Source of the DNA: Empedobacter brevis_A
Lineage (GTDB): Bacteria; Bacteroidota; Bacteroidia; Flavobacteriales; Weeksellaceae
Direction: 5' to 3'
NCBI RefSeq assembly: GCF_965118635.1
Contig: NZ_CBCPHV010000010.1
Location: 1-64,000 of the forward strand
DNA length: 64,000 nucleotides
Made by a program: the position numbers and the translations under genes. Positions 1 to 9,502 of the stretch are shown here, one piece after another; the stretch's first letter is position 1, and the number at the start of each line of letters is the position of its first letter. The notes under the pieces were generated by a model. That model did not search any database. It was given only the letters and a program-made list of their open reading frames with translations, and had not been told where the DNA came from.

Positions 1-678
1 GGAGAAACTAATACAAGAATCATTAAAATTACAGTTAACAAACTTCCTAGCAAAACAAGATTATTTAACTTTTTTGTTTTTATATATTGCATTATAAGTG
101 TAAAAGCAATTGTAATAAAAGAAAAACCTAAATATATTTCGCTACATCCTCCAAGAATTAGGATTGAAACTACAAAAACTATTTTATCAATTAATTTATT
201 ATTTTTATAAATATTTATAATTGATCCTAAAAATATGACAAAAAATATTGAAGGAAAAAAATAGGTTATACTACCTGCTAACCAATAATAATTTTCTGAA
301 AGAGAACATAATAATAATGTATAAATAGATAAAAAACTAGTAGATAATAGCAAACGCTTTTTTAAATCATCTATTTCAATACTTTTTAAAAAGTATAAAA
401 ATCCTACAAAGAAAAGAATAATAAATACAATACTATATATTCCAAAGTAATTAATTGAATTTAAAGCTAATGGAGAAACTGTTAAAACCGCTGTTGCAAT
501 ATATCTTGATGTCCAATCAAAATATCTATGAATTTGAACATCGATAAATGAATTATTTTTTAACGCAACTCCGTATGAAAAATCATCTGCAGATGGATAA
601 TTATAAAAAACAAAGGAATAAAATTGGAAATAATATTAAGAAATTCAATATTATTAATACAAGTAAACTTTTTTTCAT
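1..678 (-). pseudogene. DUF6056-like polytopic membrane protein (glucosyltransferase-like), frameshifted, 3' end outside window
   Basis: Reading leftward, an ATG at 678 overlaps the TGA of the upstream glycosyltransferase (ATGA), so the start is well placed. It opens with a hydrophobic N-terminal helix but reaches a stop after 25 codons. Shifting by one base at the A6 run 605-610 (T6 on the coding strand) restores an open frame that continues to the window edge and reads YNYPSADDFSYG, then W-T-S-R-Y and ENYYWLAGS, with many hydrophobic segments. These motifs recall DUF6056/GtrC-like membrane glucosyltransferases that add a sugar carried on a polyprenyl lipid, the product of the adjacent GT2 enzyme. 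A five-base run would make the gene intact. It is either truly broken, phase variable, or an assembly error; the family call is from memory of motifs. Confidence 0.6.
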
Positions 679-1613
679 TTTGAATAATAATCTTTTATAA
701 TAAATTTTGGTCTTCTTTTTACTTCTAAAAATATTCTTCCTATATATTCACCTAGAATACCGATTCCAATTAATTGTATACTTCCTATAAAAGTTATTGC
801 AGTAATTAAAGATGCATAACCATGTTCAGATATTCCGAAAAATATTTTTTCAATCACTATTTTTAGTCCAAATATTATAGAAAATACAACTGTTATGAAG
901 CCAAAGTATAAGAAAAGTTTTAAAGGAAAAATTGAAAAGGAAGTTATTCCATCAAGTGCTAGTTTAAATAGTTTGAAAAAATTAAATTTTGTTTTTCCAG
1001 CAACTCTTTCATCTCTTTTATATTCAACAATTGTTGTTCTAAATCCAACCCAATTGAATAAACCTTTCATAAAAAGTTGATTTTCTTTAAATTTTATTAT
1101 TTCATTTACAACTTTCTTATCCATTAATCTAAAATCACCAACATTCGATTCTAGTTTAACATCTACTAAGCTGTTATATAAATTATAAAAAAGTTTTGCG
1201 GATACACGTTTTAAATAAGAATCACTATTTCTATCAACTCTTTTTGCTAAAACAATATCAAAACCTTCTTCGTATTTTGTTAACATTTCTGCTATAACGT
1301 GCAAAGGATCCTGTAAATCGACATCAATTGGAATTATAATATCTCCTTTTGCATAGTCTAAACCTGCAAAAAGTGCATTTTCTTTCCCGAAATTCCTTGA
1401 AAAATCAACGATATGTATATTATTATATTTAGAAAATTTTTCAATTAATATATTTAATGTCAAATCTTTACTTCCGTCATTTATAAATATTATCTCAAGC
1501 GAATATTTACTTTTATCAATATGCTTTGAATAAAATTCGAAGGTTTCTCGCAGAAATACATCAATAGTAGCTTCCTCATTGTAGACAGGAACTATTAGGT
1601 TAATCGTTTTCAA
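675..1613 (-). CDS. GT2 family polyprenyl-phosphate glycosyltransferase (GtrB/DPM1-like)
   Basis: 312 residues. The N-terminal GT-A domain begins with the VPVYNEE signature and carries the DVDLQD acidic motif that binds metal and nucleotide sugar. The C-terminal third has two transmembrane helices and the LGEYIGRI motif followed by a basic tail, as in GtrB and ArnC-type enzymes. Such proteins transfer a sugar from UDP- or GDP-sugar to undecaprenyl phosphate on the cytoplasmic face of the inner membrane. Its stop codon overlaps the start of the downstream DUF6056-like membrane protein, the expected partner that uses the lipid-linked sugar. The substrate cannot be read from sequence. Confidence 0.88.
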   Translation of the reverse strand: MKTINLIVPVYNEEATIDVFLRETFEFYSKHIDKSKYSLEIIFINDGSKDLTLNILIEKFSKYNNIHIVDFSRNFGKENALFAGLDYAKGDIIIPIDVDLQDPLHVIAEMLTKYEEGFDIVLAKRVDRNSDSYLKRVSAKLFYNLYNSLVDVKLESNVGDFRLMDKKVVNEIIKFKENQLFMKGLFNWVGFRTTIVEYKRDERVAGKTKFNFFKLFKLALDGITSFSIFPLKLFLYFGFITVVFSIIFGLKIVIEKIFFGISEHGYASLITAITFIGSIQLIGIGILGEYIGRIFLEVKRRPKFIIKDYYSK

Positions 1614-1692
1614 TCTTTCAATTTAGATATAGGTTAATTTATACTTTATTGCAAAAGTACTTTAAATTTTGAATACTAATTAATTATTGCAG

Positions 1693-1803
1693 TTATCTTT
1701 TTCGTTCTTTTGCTCTAAATACAAAGAAGAAAATTACAATTGATAAAACTGTAATTAAAATTGTATCCCAATTATCTTTAAATAAATTGATAATATTTTC
1801 CAT
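1693..1803 (-). CDS. Small single-pass membrane peptide (36 aa)
   Basis: A 36-codon frame starting at ATG 1803 encodes a short polar N-terminus, one strongly hydrophobic stretch (ILITVLSIVIFFFVF) and a basic tail (RAKERKR), so a single membrane helix with its C-terminus inside is likely. It stands alone between lpdA and the glycosyltransferase on the same strand. No family is recognised. Tiny basic-tailed membrane peptides are common in Flavobacteriia; expression is not proven by the sequence. Confidence 0.4.
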   Translation of the reverse strand: MENIINLFKDNWDTILITVLSIVIFFFVFRAKERKR

Positions 1804-1834
1804 TTTTGATTGCGTATTAAAATTTAAAAATAAT

Positions 1835-1863
1835 AAAAAAGCTGTTCAGAAGAACAGCTTTTT
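1835..1863 (-). terminator. Intrinsic terminator of lpdA
   Basis: Ten-base-pair stem AAAGCTGTTC/GAACAGCTTT with an AGAA loop, flanked by an A6 run on the left (U6 on the minus transcript) and T5 on the right. It lies about 25 bases after the lpdA stop. Confidence 0.85.
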
Positions 1864-1886
1864 ATATTTATCTTGAATCTATTTGA

Positions 1887-3287
1887 TTAAGCGTGAATTG
1901 GACGATTATCAGTTGCAGCTAAAGCAGCTTCTTTAATCGCTTCTGCGAATGTTGGGTGAGCATGTGACATTCTTGTTAAGTCTTCTGCTGAAGCACGGAA
2001 TTCCATTGCTGTAACTCCTTCTGCAATTAAATCTGCAGCACGAGCCCCAATGATATGCATTCCTAAAATTTCATCTGTATTTTTATCTGCTAAAATTTTA
2101 GCAAAACCATCTGTATCCATAGAAGCACGAGCACGTCCTAAAGCTTTGAAAGGGAAAGAACCAACTTTATATTCTACTCCTTCTTCTTTTAATTGCTCTT
2201 CTGTTTTACCAACTCCTGCAACTTCTGGCCAAGTATAAACTACACCTGGAATTAAATTATAATTAATATGAGGTTTTTGTCCAGCTAATTGCTCAGCTAC
2301 TAAAACTCCTTCTTCTTCTGCTTTGTGTGCTAACATTGCTCCTGCAACAACATCACCGATTGCATAAACGTTTGAAACATTTGTTTGTAAGTGATCGTTT
2401 GTTTTGATACGACCTCTTTCATCAACTTCGATTCCTACGTTTTCTAAACCTAAAGATCCAGTGAAAGCACGACGACCAACTGCTACTAAAGCATAATCTC
2501 CGTTAATTTCAATTTCTTCTCCTTTTTTAGAAGTCGCTTTTAATGTTACATCGTTTCCATTGTTTACTACAGAAGTTACTCCAGTAGAAGTGTAGAATTT
2601 CATTCCTTGTTTTTTCAATACTTTTGTCAATTCTTTAGACAAAGCACCATCCATTCCTGAAATAATACGATCTGCATATTCAACAACTGTTACTTGAGAA
2701 CCTAAACGTAAGTATACTGAACCTAATTCTAATCCAATAACTCCACCTCCAATTACAATCAAGTGTTTTGGAACTTCTGTTAAAGCTAAAGCTTCTGTAG
2801 AAGTAATGATGCGTGTTTTATCTGTTTGTGCGAACGGCAATTCAGATGAAACTGAACCTGTTGCAATAATTGTATTTTTAGCTTCAATTTCTTGAGTAGA
2901 ACCGTCTTTTGCAGTTACTATAATATGAGTTGCATCTTTGAAAGCACCTGTTCCTTCTAAAACATCAATATTATTTTTACTCATCAAGTATTTGATACCA
3001 GCTACGTTAGTATCCACAACACCTGCTTTTCGAGCAATCATTTGAGTGAAGTTTACTTTTGGAGCATCAATTTCGATTCCGTGCTCTTTAAAGTGATTAA
3101 CAGCATCGTAATAATGGTGAGAAGAATCTAATAAAGCTTTTGACGGAATACATCCTACATTAAGACATGTACCTCCTAAACTTTCTTTCTCGATAATTGC
3201 TGTTTTAAATCCTAATTGTGCGCAACGGATTGCAGCAACGTATCCTCCAGGTCCAGCACCAATTACGGCTACATCATAAGAACTCAT
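1887..3287 (-). CDS. lpdA: Dihydrolipoyl dehydrogenase (E3)
   Basis: 466 residues, the usual length. E3 reoxidises dihydrolipoamide of the pyruvate and 2-oxoglutarate dehydrogenase and glycine cleavage complexes, passing electrons through FAD to NAD+. The N-terminal FAD site GAGPGG is followed by the redox disulfide GGTCLNVGCIPSK (Cys41, Cys46); an NAD-binding GGGVIGLE motif lies near the middle, and the C-terminal interface carries the catalytic HPTFAE pair (His444, Glu449). It is monocistronic, with its own terminator, and a TAnnTTTG-type box lies upstream on the minus strand (3323-3330). No partner subunits of the complexes are adjacent. Confidence 0.97.
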   Translation of the reverse strand: MSSYDVAVIGAGPGGYVAAIRCAQLGFKTAIIEKESLGGTCLNVGCIPSKALLDSSHHYYDAVNHFKEHGIEIDAPKVNFTQMIARKAGVVDTNVAGIKYLMSKNNIDVLEGTGAFKDATHIIVTAKDGSTQEIEAKNTIIATGSVSSELPFAQTDKTRIITSTEALALTEVPKHLIVIGGGVIGLELGSVYLRLGSQVTVVEYADRIISGMDGALSKELTKVLKKQGMKFYTSTGVTSVVNNGNDVTLKATSKKGEEIEINGDYALVAVGRRAFTGSLGLENVGIEVDERGRIKTNDHLQTNVSNVYAIGDVVAGAMLAHKAEEEGVLVAEQLAGQKPHINYNLIPGVVYTWPEVAGVGKTEEQLKEEGVEYKVGSFPFKALGRARASMDTDGFAKILADKNTDEILGMHIIGARAADLIAEGVTAMEFRASAEDLTRMSHAHPTFAEAIKEAALAATDNRPIHA

Positions 3288-3387
3288 ATAGTTTTATTTT
3301 GATTTATATTAATTAAACTTCACAAATATAACCAATATCGTATATATTTTTGTTATAAAATTGTCATGAATTTTGTTAGGAAATATC

Positions 3388-4041
3388 TTAATCTAACTGA
3401 TAATTTCTGCGAGCCCATTTTTTACTTGGTTCAATCCATTCATCCAGCGCTTTATAAAGAAAACCATGTTTCAAACCTGTATATAATTCAACCTCTTTGA
3501 AATGATTTATTTTTTGAGTTGATTTTTCTTTTCTTTTTATAGCTGAAACTCCATAATAATCAGAATTTTCATAAATCGTCAATATATTTCCTGAGAAGTT
3601 AATATCGGGCAGATCTTGTAAATCACTTTCTTGAAATGAACCTATAAAAACATAATTTATAGCTGGATTTTTCATAAACGTTGAAACATATTGTGCGATG
3701 TAACCTCCTTTCGAAGTTCCTATAACTGTAATATGATTCGGTTTGACACCAATATTTAATAAACTATCTATTTGATTGACAATTTTTTTTGCATAGACAA
3801 CTCCATTTGTGTTTGGAGCTCTTTTCTCGCTGATAACAGTAAATCCATCATTTTTGTATGATTGTAAAATCTTAGAATATTCGATTTTAGTTTTATAAAC
3901 TGTGTCATAATCATTGTCATTATGTGTTTCCAAATACTTATTATGCAGAAAAAACACATAATCTTTATCTTCTTTGTTTTGTGCTATTTTGTTTTGTGAA
4001 CAACTCACAAATCCGATTAAGAATATGAATAAATATTTCAT
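3388..4041 (-). CDS. Putative alpha/beta-hydrolase lipoprotein
   Basis: 217 residues. The N-terminus is a short lipoprotein signal ending at FVSC (Cys14), so the protein is probably lipid-anchored on the periplasmic side. A nucleophile-elbow motif GTSKGG places Ser110 as nucleophile, and KHGF places His192 as the catalytic histidine; an acid is not assigned. The fold call rests on these motifs and spacing only; the substrate is unknown. It lies between lpdA and fabH on the same strand but has separate spacing from each, so operon membership is unclear. Confidence 0.6.
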   Translation of the reverse strand: MKYLFIFLIGFVSCSQNKIAQNKEDKDYVFFLHNKYLETHNDNDYDTVYKTKIEYSKILQSYKNDGFTVISEKRAPNTNGVVYAKKIVNQIDSLLNIGVKPNHITVIGTSKGGYIAQYVSTFMKNPAINYVFIGSFQESDLQDLPDINFSGNILTIYENSDYYGVSAIKRKEKSTQKINHFKEVELYTGLKHGFLYKALDEWIEPSKKWARRNYQLD

Positions 4042-4075
4042 TATTAAAATTTTAAGGCAATCAAATATAATTAAA

Positions 4076-4103
4076 AAATCCTTTGCTTTTCAGCAAAGGA
4101 TTT
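4076..4103 (-). terminator. Intrinsic terminator of fabH
   Basis: Stem AAATCCTTTGC / GCAAAGGATTT with a TTTTCA loop, just after the fabH stop, followed by A-rich DNA that gives a U run on the minus transcript. Confidence 0.8.
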
Positions 4104-4137
4104 CTATATGTTTTAGAATATTTAATCTAATTTTTAA

Positions 4138-5151
4138 TTACCAGTTCATCAAAACAGATCCCCAAGTGAATCCTGCTCCAAATGCAGTCATCATAACTAA
4201 ATCACCTTTTTTGATTTTACCTTCTTTTTTGGCTTCACTTAAGGCTATTGGAATAGATGCAGCTGTTGTATTTCCGTAACGCATAATGTTGTTGTAAACT
4301 TTTTCGTCTGGTAAACCCAATTGTTTTTGTACAAATTGAGAAATACGCAAGTTGGCTTGATGCGGAATAAATAAATCTAAATCTTCAGGTTTTTTATTTG
4401 CAGCTGATAAAGCTTCTGCTATTGATTCAGGAAAACGCGTAACTGCATGTTTGAAAACATAGTTTCCATTCATATAAGGATAAATTTCCTTTTTTGTTAA
4501 TGTGTTACCTTCTTTCAATAATTCGTCTGACCAACCTGTTTTTGTACCTGGAAAAGTAACGGCAAGTTCTTCAGCAAATTCTCCTTCTGAATGCAAGTTA
4601 GTCGCTAAAATTCCTCTTCCTTCTTCTTCCGTTGCAGAAACAATAACCGCTCCTGCTCCATCGCCGAAAATTACTGAAACGCCACGACCTTCATCAGACA
4701 TATCCAATCCAAATGAATGTACTTCTGCTCCAATTACCAAAATATTTTTGTAAATACCAGCTTTTATAAAAGCATTTGCTGTTGACAGTGCATATACAAA
4801 ACCAGAACATTGATTACGAATATCCATTGCACCAATAGTACGACAACCTAATTCTTTCTGAACCAATACTCCATTTCCTGGAAAATAATAATCTGGAGAT
4901 AAAGTAGCGAACAATATAAAATCAATATCTTGAGCAGTAATTCCTGCATCTTCTAGAGCGTTTTTAGCCGCAATAACACCTAAATCTGTAGAAGATATTT
5001 TAGAATCCTTTTCAACATGCCTTCTTTCTACAATTCCTGTTCTTTCTTGGATCCATTCATCATTGGTATCCATTACTTTCGCTAAATCAAAGTTTGTTAC
5101 AACTCTTTCAGGCACATAATGCCCAACTCCTGTTATAATAGAGTTTATCAT
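4138..5151 (-). CDS. fabH: Beta-ketoacyl-ACP synthase III
   Basis: 337 residues, matching the family. FabH condenses acetyl- or branched acyl-CoA with malonyl-ACP to start fatty acid synthesis. The catalytic triad is visible: Cys115 in NQCSGF, His264 in PHQAN and Asn294 in YGNTTA. The usual N-terminal GHYVPE motif and glycine-rich C-terminal GAGFTWG are present. It is not in a fab operon here; some Flavobacteriia carry several FabH paralogues, one of which sits alone. A TAnnTTTG box is found at 5180-5187 on the minus strand, about 30 bases upstream of the start. Confidence 0.95.
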   Translation of the reverse strand: MINSIITGVGHYVPERVVTNFDLAKVMDTNDEWIQERTGIVERRHVEKDSKISSTDLGVIAAKNALEDAGITAQDIDFILFATLSPDYYFPGNGVLVQKELGCRTIGAMDIRNQCSGFVYALSTANAFIKAGIYKNILVIGAEVHSFGLDMSDEGRGVSVIFGDGAGAVIVSATEEEGRGILATNLHSEGEFAEELAVTFPGTKTGWSDELLKEGNTLTKKEIYPYMNGNYVFKHAVTRFPESIAEALSAANKKPEDLDLFIPHQANLRISQFVQKQLGLPDEKVYNNIMRYGNTTAASIPIALSEAKKEGKIKKGDLVMMTAFGAGFTWGSVLMNW

Positions 5152-5235
5152 CTGATAATCGTTTACTTTTCAATTGAGGCAAAGATATTAAATGATAACG
5201 GTTTCTTAAAATTAATACGTCTTTTTGACATCAAA

Positions 5236-6111
5236 TTATTTAGAAAATCTTGTTTTTAAGATTCCATTCATAATGATCGAAAGTAACATTACGCCTGTAG
5301 CAACATAAAAAACAGGTGTCATATGTTCTGAATCTCCAAAAATAAGACTTGCCAAAATGATACCATATACAGGTTCTAAATTTACATTTAACATCAATGT
5401 AAAAGCACTTACATGTTTTAATAAATCTACAGATTCTATTTGTGCGAATGCTGTAAAAACTATTCCTAATAATGCTAGCCAACCAAAGTTTGACCAACTT
5501 ATGGTTATCACTTCCGTGATTGCTTCGGGTTGAAAAAGAAGCATTACAATTGAAATTGTAATAAAACCACCAATCATCTCATATAATGTAACTTTTGTTG
5601 GTTGTAGTGTTTTTGGCAATGTAGAATTTAATACAGCAAATAATGCAGACAAAAAGCTACATAATATTCCTATAATGATTCCTAATTTATAACCATCTGG
5701 TGAAACGTTAAAAATAACTGCAACACAAGTTGCTACAATAATGGCTAATATAATTTCCAGTAAATTTATTCTTCTCCTAAAAAATATTGGTTCCAAAACA
5801 GCACTAAAAAGTGCGCCCATGGATAGGGTGCTCAATGCAATTGAAATATTAGAAAGTTTAATAGACAAATAAAAAGTAAACCAATGTATTCCTACAATTC
5901 CACCGATTATTAATAATTTAATTAACTCCTTTTTCGAAACAGTCAAATCCATTTTTCTAAATTTCATATAAAGAAAAACAGCAAATCCTCCTATCAACAC
6001 ACGATACCAAACCATTGGTAAAGCTCCCATTGTAACTAATTTTCCGAAAACTCCTGTAAAACCCCAAAGAAGAACGAGGAATTGCAAACGAAGTTGAATT
6101 TTTGAAATCAT
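5236..6111 (-). CDS. EamA/DMT-family transporter
   Basis: About 291 residues when started at the ATG at 6111; an upstream in-frame ATG at 6204 adds 31 residues that do not resemble the family, so the shorter form is preferred. Ten hydrophobic segments in two EamA repeats are evident, beginning with QFLVLLWGFTGVFGKL, the typical first helix. Such carriers export or exchange small metabolites across the inner membrane; the substrate cannot be inferred. It is a single gene between fabH and the divergent TerC gene. Confidence 0.82.
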   Translation of the reverse strand: MISKIQLRLQFLVLLWGFTGVFGKLVTMGALPMVWYRVLIGGFAVFLYMKFRKMDLTVSKKELIKLLIIGGIVGIHWFTFYLSIKLSNISIALSTLSMGALFSAVLEPIFFRRRINLLEIILAIIVATCVAVIFNVSPDGYKLGIIIGILCSFLSALFAVLNSTLPKTLQPTKVTLYEMIGGFITISIVMLLFQPEAITEVITISWSNFGWLALLGIVFTAFAQIESVDLLKHVSAFTLMLNVNLEPVYGIILASLIFGDSEHMTPVFYVATGVMLLSIIMNGILKTRFSK

Positions 6112-6398
6112 TCTAAGTATTTTCGTAAAAATAAAATTAAATTTTAGATAAGTAAAACTAAAAATAGAATAATAATTACTCATTATTGATTTTAAAAATT
6201 TCAATTTTTAATTGATGAATTTCTTGATTCAAAAACACTGAATGTAAAACATTTAAGGCTTCATGTGTGTCTTTTATTAAATTCTAACAAGTATTTTTCA
6301 ACACATTTTTTTCTTTAATATTAAATTAACATTAAATAATTATTACTCAAATTTTAATTATTATTCTTCGTTGTATTTTCGAATTTCAAAAATTAACG

Positions 6399-7205
6399 AT
6401 GGATTTTAGTATTTTTTTACAGGCAGATGCATTAATTGCATTATTTACGTTGACAATGTTAGAAATTGTTTTAGGAATTGACAATATTGTTTTTATCTCT
6501 ATTTTATCAGGAAAACTTCCCGCACATCAACAAAAGAAAGCGCAGCAGCTTGGTTTGTTTTTAGCGATGTTTACACGTGTATTGCTTTTATTTTCTTTAA
6601 GTTGGGTTATGAGTTTAACTACACCTTTGTTCAATATAGCAGATTGGATAGGAATTACTTCTTCTGATTGGCACGAAAAATTAGCAATTTCTGGACGTGA
6701 CTTAATCCTTTTAATAGGTGGTATATTCTTAATTTATAAATCTACCGTAGAAATTCATCATAAAATTGAGGGAGTTGAAGAAAGTAATGAAAAAATTAAA
6801 GTTCATTCTTTTGCAGGAACTATTGTTCAAATCTTAATCTTAGATATCGTTTTCTCACTGGATTCTGTTATTACAGCAGTTGGAATGGCTGAACATATAG
6901 AAGTCATGATTGCCGCAGTAATTATTGCTGTTGCTGTAATGATGCTTTCTGCAAGTGCAGTTTCTAAGTTTGTTAACGATCATCCTACAGTAAAAATGTT
7001 AGCATTATCATTCTTATTATTAATTGGTGTTTCATTATTAGCAGAAGGATTTGATCAACATATTTCCAAAGGTTACATTTATTTTGCAATGGGATTCTCT
7101 GTTTTGGTCGAATTCTTGAACTTAAAAATGAAGAAAAAAAATGCCAATCCAGGAATTGTTCGAAATATGGTTGGCGATGCAGAAAAACAAAACAAAAATT
7201 TATAA
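6399..7205 (+). CDS. TerC/Alx-family integral membrane protein
   Basis: 268 residues with about eight hydrophobic helices. The first helix has the TerC signature LEIVLGIDNIVF and a repeat of it occurs later as LDIVFSLDSVITAVG; the paired acidic residues in these two helices are the family's metal-coordinating positions. TerC-family proteins act in manganese export and in protection of secreted proteins from mismetallation. The gene is alone, with its own terminator, and the upstream 190 bases carry no other gene. Confidence 0.88.
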   Translation: MDFSIFLQADALIALFTLTMLEIVLGIDNIVFISILSGKLPAHQQKKAQQLGLFLAMFTRVLLLFSLSWVMSLTTPLFNIADWIGITSSDWHEKLAISGRDLILLIGGIFLIYKSTVEIHHKIEGVEESNEKIKVHSFAGTIVQILILDIVFSLDSVITAVGMAEHIEVMIAAVIIAVAVMMLSASAVSKFVNDHPTVKMLALSFLLLIGVSLLAEGFDQHISKGYIYFAMGFSVLVEFLNLKMKKKNANPGIVRNMVGDAEKQNKNL

Positions 7206-7213
7206 CTAACTTT

Positions 7214-7239
7214 AAGGTCTCAATTATGAGACCTTTTTT
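7214..7239 (+). terminator. Intrinsic terminator after the TerC gene
   Basis: Stem AAGGTCTC / GAGACCTT with an AATTAT loop and a following T6 run; sits between the TerC gene and the next start. Confidence 0.88.
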
Positions 7240-7253
7240 AATAAAAAAAATCA

Positions 7254-8069
7254 ATGCAAAATATTAAATTAATAGTTACAGATATGGACGGAACATTATT
7301 ACGTTCAGATCATTCATTAAGTCCTGAATTCAATAAAATATACCAAGAATTAAAAAAGAATAATATCACATTTGTACCTGCAAGTGGACGTCAATATTAT
7401 AGTATCATTTCCTATTTTGAAAATATAAAAGATGAATTGGCTATAATTGCTGAAAACGGAACTTATGTTACCTACAAAGGTGAAGAAGTTTTTGTGGATG
7501 AAATGGATTATTCTATCATTAAAAAAATAATCGAAGAAGTTCGTAAAATAGAAGGCGCAAATATTGTTTTAGCTGGGAAAAATGCAGCTTATGTAGAATC
7601 GAAAGATGAAACTTTTTTAGAATATTTTAAAAATTATTATAACAAAAGTGTTTGGGTTGAAGATTTAACAAAGATTGAAAATGAACAATTTATAAAGATT
7701 GCTGTAAATCATCCCAATGGAACAGAATTTAATGTATTTCCGAAATTAGTTGATTTCGAAAAGTACGGATTAAAAGTTGTTGTTTCTGGTGAAGTTTGGC
7801 TTGATGTGATGAATAAAAATTCGAACAAAGGAGTTGCTCTTCAAGCCTTGATGGATAAATTGGATATTTCATCTGAAGAAATCATTGTTTTTGGTGATTT
7901 TATGAATGATTTAGAGATGCTAAATTTGGCCAAATATAGTTTTGCAATGGAGAATGCACACCAAAACGTAAAAGAAATTGCCAATTTTACGGCTCCTTCA
8001 AATGATGAAGATGGTGTTATTCAAATTATTAAACACTATTTGCAACAATTAAATACTGTAGATATTTAA
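7254..8069 (+). CDS. Cof-type HAD-superfamily phosphatase
   Basis: 271 residues, the normal Cof/YbjI size. HAD motif I is DMDGTLL with the nucleophile Asp10 and general acid Asp12; the later GDFMNDLEML motif supplies the magnesium-binding acids. The central region is the C2-type cap. These cytosolic enzymes dephosphorylate sugar phosphates, FMN or pyridoxal phosphate; the particular substrate is not evident. The gene follows the TerC terminator by about 15 bases. Confidence 0.9.
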   Translation: MQNIKLIVTDMDGTLLRSDHSLSPEFNKIYQELKKNNITFVPASGRQYYSIISYFENIKDELAIIAENGTYVTYKGEEVFVDEMDYSIIKKIIEEVRKIEGANIVLAGKNAAYVESKDETFLEYFKNYYNKSVWVEDLTKIENEQFIKIAVNHPNGTEFNVFPKLVDFEKYGLKVVVSGEVWLDVMNKNSNKGVALQALMDKLDISSEEIIVFGDFMNDLEMLNLAKYSFAMENAHQNVKEIANFTAPSNDEDGVIQIIKHYLQQLNTVDI

Positions 8070-8150
8070 TAATCTTAAGAAATAACATGCAGAAATTAAC
8101 ATACAAATAATTGAAAATTTATTAATTTCGCACAAAACCTAAACAAACAA

Positions 8151-9056
8151 ATGTTTTTAATCAACAAACATCTAAAAAGCGTTCTTGCAATTGGAACTTT
8201 ATTTTTTGTTTTTTCTTGTAAAAATGAAAATAATTCAGTTCAAAATCAAAGCACAACAACAGAACCAAAAGAGATTTTACAAAATAATACAGATTCTATT
8301 TACAACGTAAAAATAGATTCTTCTACTTTGCATCAAAATACGAATTTACCAGCTGAAAAGCAAAATGCTATCGACTCGACAAAGCAATATGTTTATTTAA
8401 CTTTTGATGATGGACCTTATAAAGGAAGTAAAAATATCAATAAAATTTTAACAGAAGAAAATGTAAAAGGAACTGTATTCTTAGTTGGTTTTAATGCTTT
8501 TACTAAAGATCTTAAACAAAATGTAGAAAATTATAAAGCAAATCCGAATGTAGAAATTGCAAATCATACATTTTCTCATGCTCGCAATAAATACAAAGCT
8601 TTTTATAATGCACCACCTGAAAATGTATACGAAGATATTCGCAAAAATGAAGTTGCTTTGGATATACATTCTCGTTGGGTACGTTTGCCAGCGCGTAATA
8701 CATGGCGTGTAAATGAACATAAAAAAGATGATCCTGTAAAAAATGCAATCCCAGCAGCAAATTTAATTGCCAAAAATCAATATTATATATATGGTTGGGA
8801 TTATGAATGGGAAAGAAGTGGAAAAAAATCTCCTAATCATGAACTTTCATCACCTGAGAAAATTTACGAAGGAATTTTACATCGTTTAGATCAGAATAAA
8901 ACATTTCAAAAAAATCATTTGGTGATCTTAATGCACGATGATATGTTTAATGAAGATTTTAATGCTGAAAAATTAAGAAAATTAATTGTTTTACTAAAAC
9001 AAAATCCAAAAATTGTGATTGAAGGTATTTCTGGATATCCAACCAGGATTAGCTAG
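8151..9056 (+). CDS. Polysaccharide deacetylase (NodB-domain) lipoprotein
   Basis: 301 residues. A lipoprotein signal ends at FVFSC (Cys23), followed by a low-complexity polar linker and then a CE4 NodB domain from about residue 80. Motif 1 TFDDGP gives the catalytic and metal-binding Asp86-Asp87, NHTFSH gives the two metal histidines (His139, His143), RLPAR matches motif 3 and LMHDD matches motif 5. It probably removes N-acetyl groups from peptidoglycan or another amino-polysaccharide in the envelope. Single gene with a bidirectional terminator. Confidence 0.88.
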   Translation: MFLINKHLKSVLAIGTLFFVFSCKNENNSVQNQSTTTEPKEILQNNTDSIYNVKIDSSTLHQNTNLPAEKQNAIDSTKQYVYLTFDDGPYKGSKNINKILTEENVKGTVFLVGFNAFTKDLKQNVENYKANPNVEIANHTFSHARNKYKAFYNAPPENVYEDIRKNEVALDIHSRWVRLPARNTWRVNEHKKDDPVKNAIPAANLIAKNQYYIYGWDYEWERSGKKSPNHELSSPEKIYEGILHRLDQNKTFQKNHLVILMHDDMFNEDFNAEKLRKLIVLLKQNPKIVIEGISGYPTRIS

Positions 9057-9073
9057 ATAAAAAATCAAAAAAA

Positions 9074-9099
9074 AACTATTCAATTGAATAGTTTTTTTT
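9074..9099. terminator. Bidirectional terminator between convergent genes
   Basis: Perfect stem AACTATTC / GAATAGTT with an AATT loop, A run on the left and T8 on the right. It serves the deacetylase gene on the plus strand and the OsmC gene, whose stop codon lies in the T run. Confidence 0.88.
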
Positions 9100-9502
9100 A
9101 TTTGATGAAGTTTATAGTTGTTTCTATTTCGTGACCTTTCTCTAATACTTTGTGTATTGGACAAGAATTTGCAACTTTCAGTAATCTTGTTTGTTGTTTT
9201 TCATCAAAATCACCTTCGATAACAACATGACGTTGAAATTTTATTGCTTGTGTTGTATTCATATCAAAATTGACATCAACCTCAACTTTTCTGTAAGCAA
9301 ATTCTTTATGATTCATATACATTTGCAATGTAATAGAAGTACAAGAAGCCAACGAAGCGCCCAATAATTCGCTTGGTTTTGCAGCTGTATCCAAACCACC
9401 TTTATCTATTGGTTCATCAACAGTAAACTCATGTTTTCCGGTTTTAATTATCGAAATATAATTTTTGTCTGTTGAACTTGATATTACATTTATATCACTC
9501 AT
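9098..9502 (-). CDS. OsmC/Ohr-family peroxidase-like protein
   Basis: 134 residues. OsmC-family proteins reduce organic hydroperoxides with two cysteines; here Cys54 in LASCTS and Cys114 in NSCPIHK are at the expected places, with the typical S-E-L-L-G-A-S helix before the first. It overlaps the pirin gene by one base, so the two are co-translated. Both belong to families linked to redox stress, which suggests a small stress operon; that functional link is inference. Confidence 0.9.
   Translation of the reverse strand: MSDINVISSSTDKNYISIIKTGKHEFTVDEPIDKGGLDTAAKPSELLGASLASCTSITLQMYMNHKEFAYRKVEVDVNFDMNTTQAIKFQRHVVIEGDFDEKQQTRLLKVANSCPIHKVLEKGHEIETTINFIK

Noticed and set aside
605..612. Programmed ribosomal frameshift in the first gene
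   Set aside because: The needed shift is +1 (or a one-base deletion) and the heptamer would give -1, so slippage does not restore the frame.
3974..4279. 101-residue frame over the fabH terminator
   Set aside because: Runs across the 3' end of fabH and a terminator; no family.
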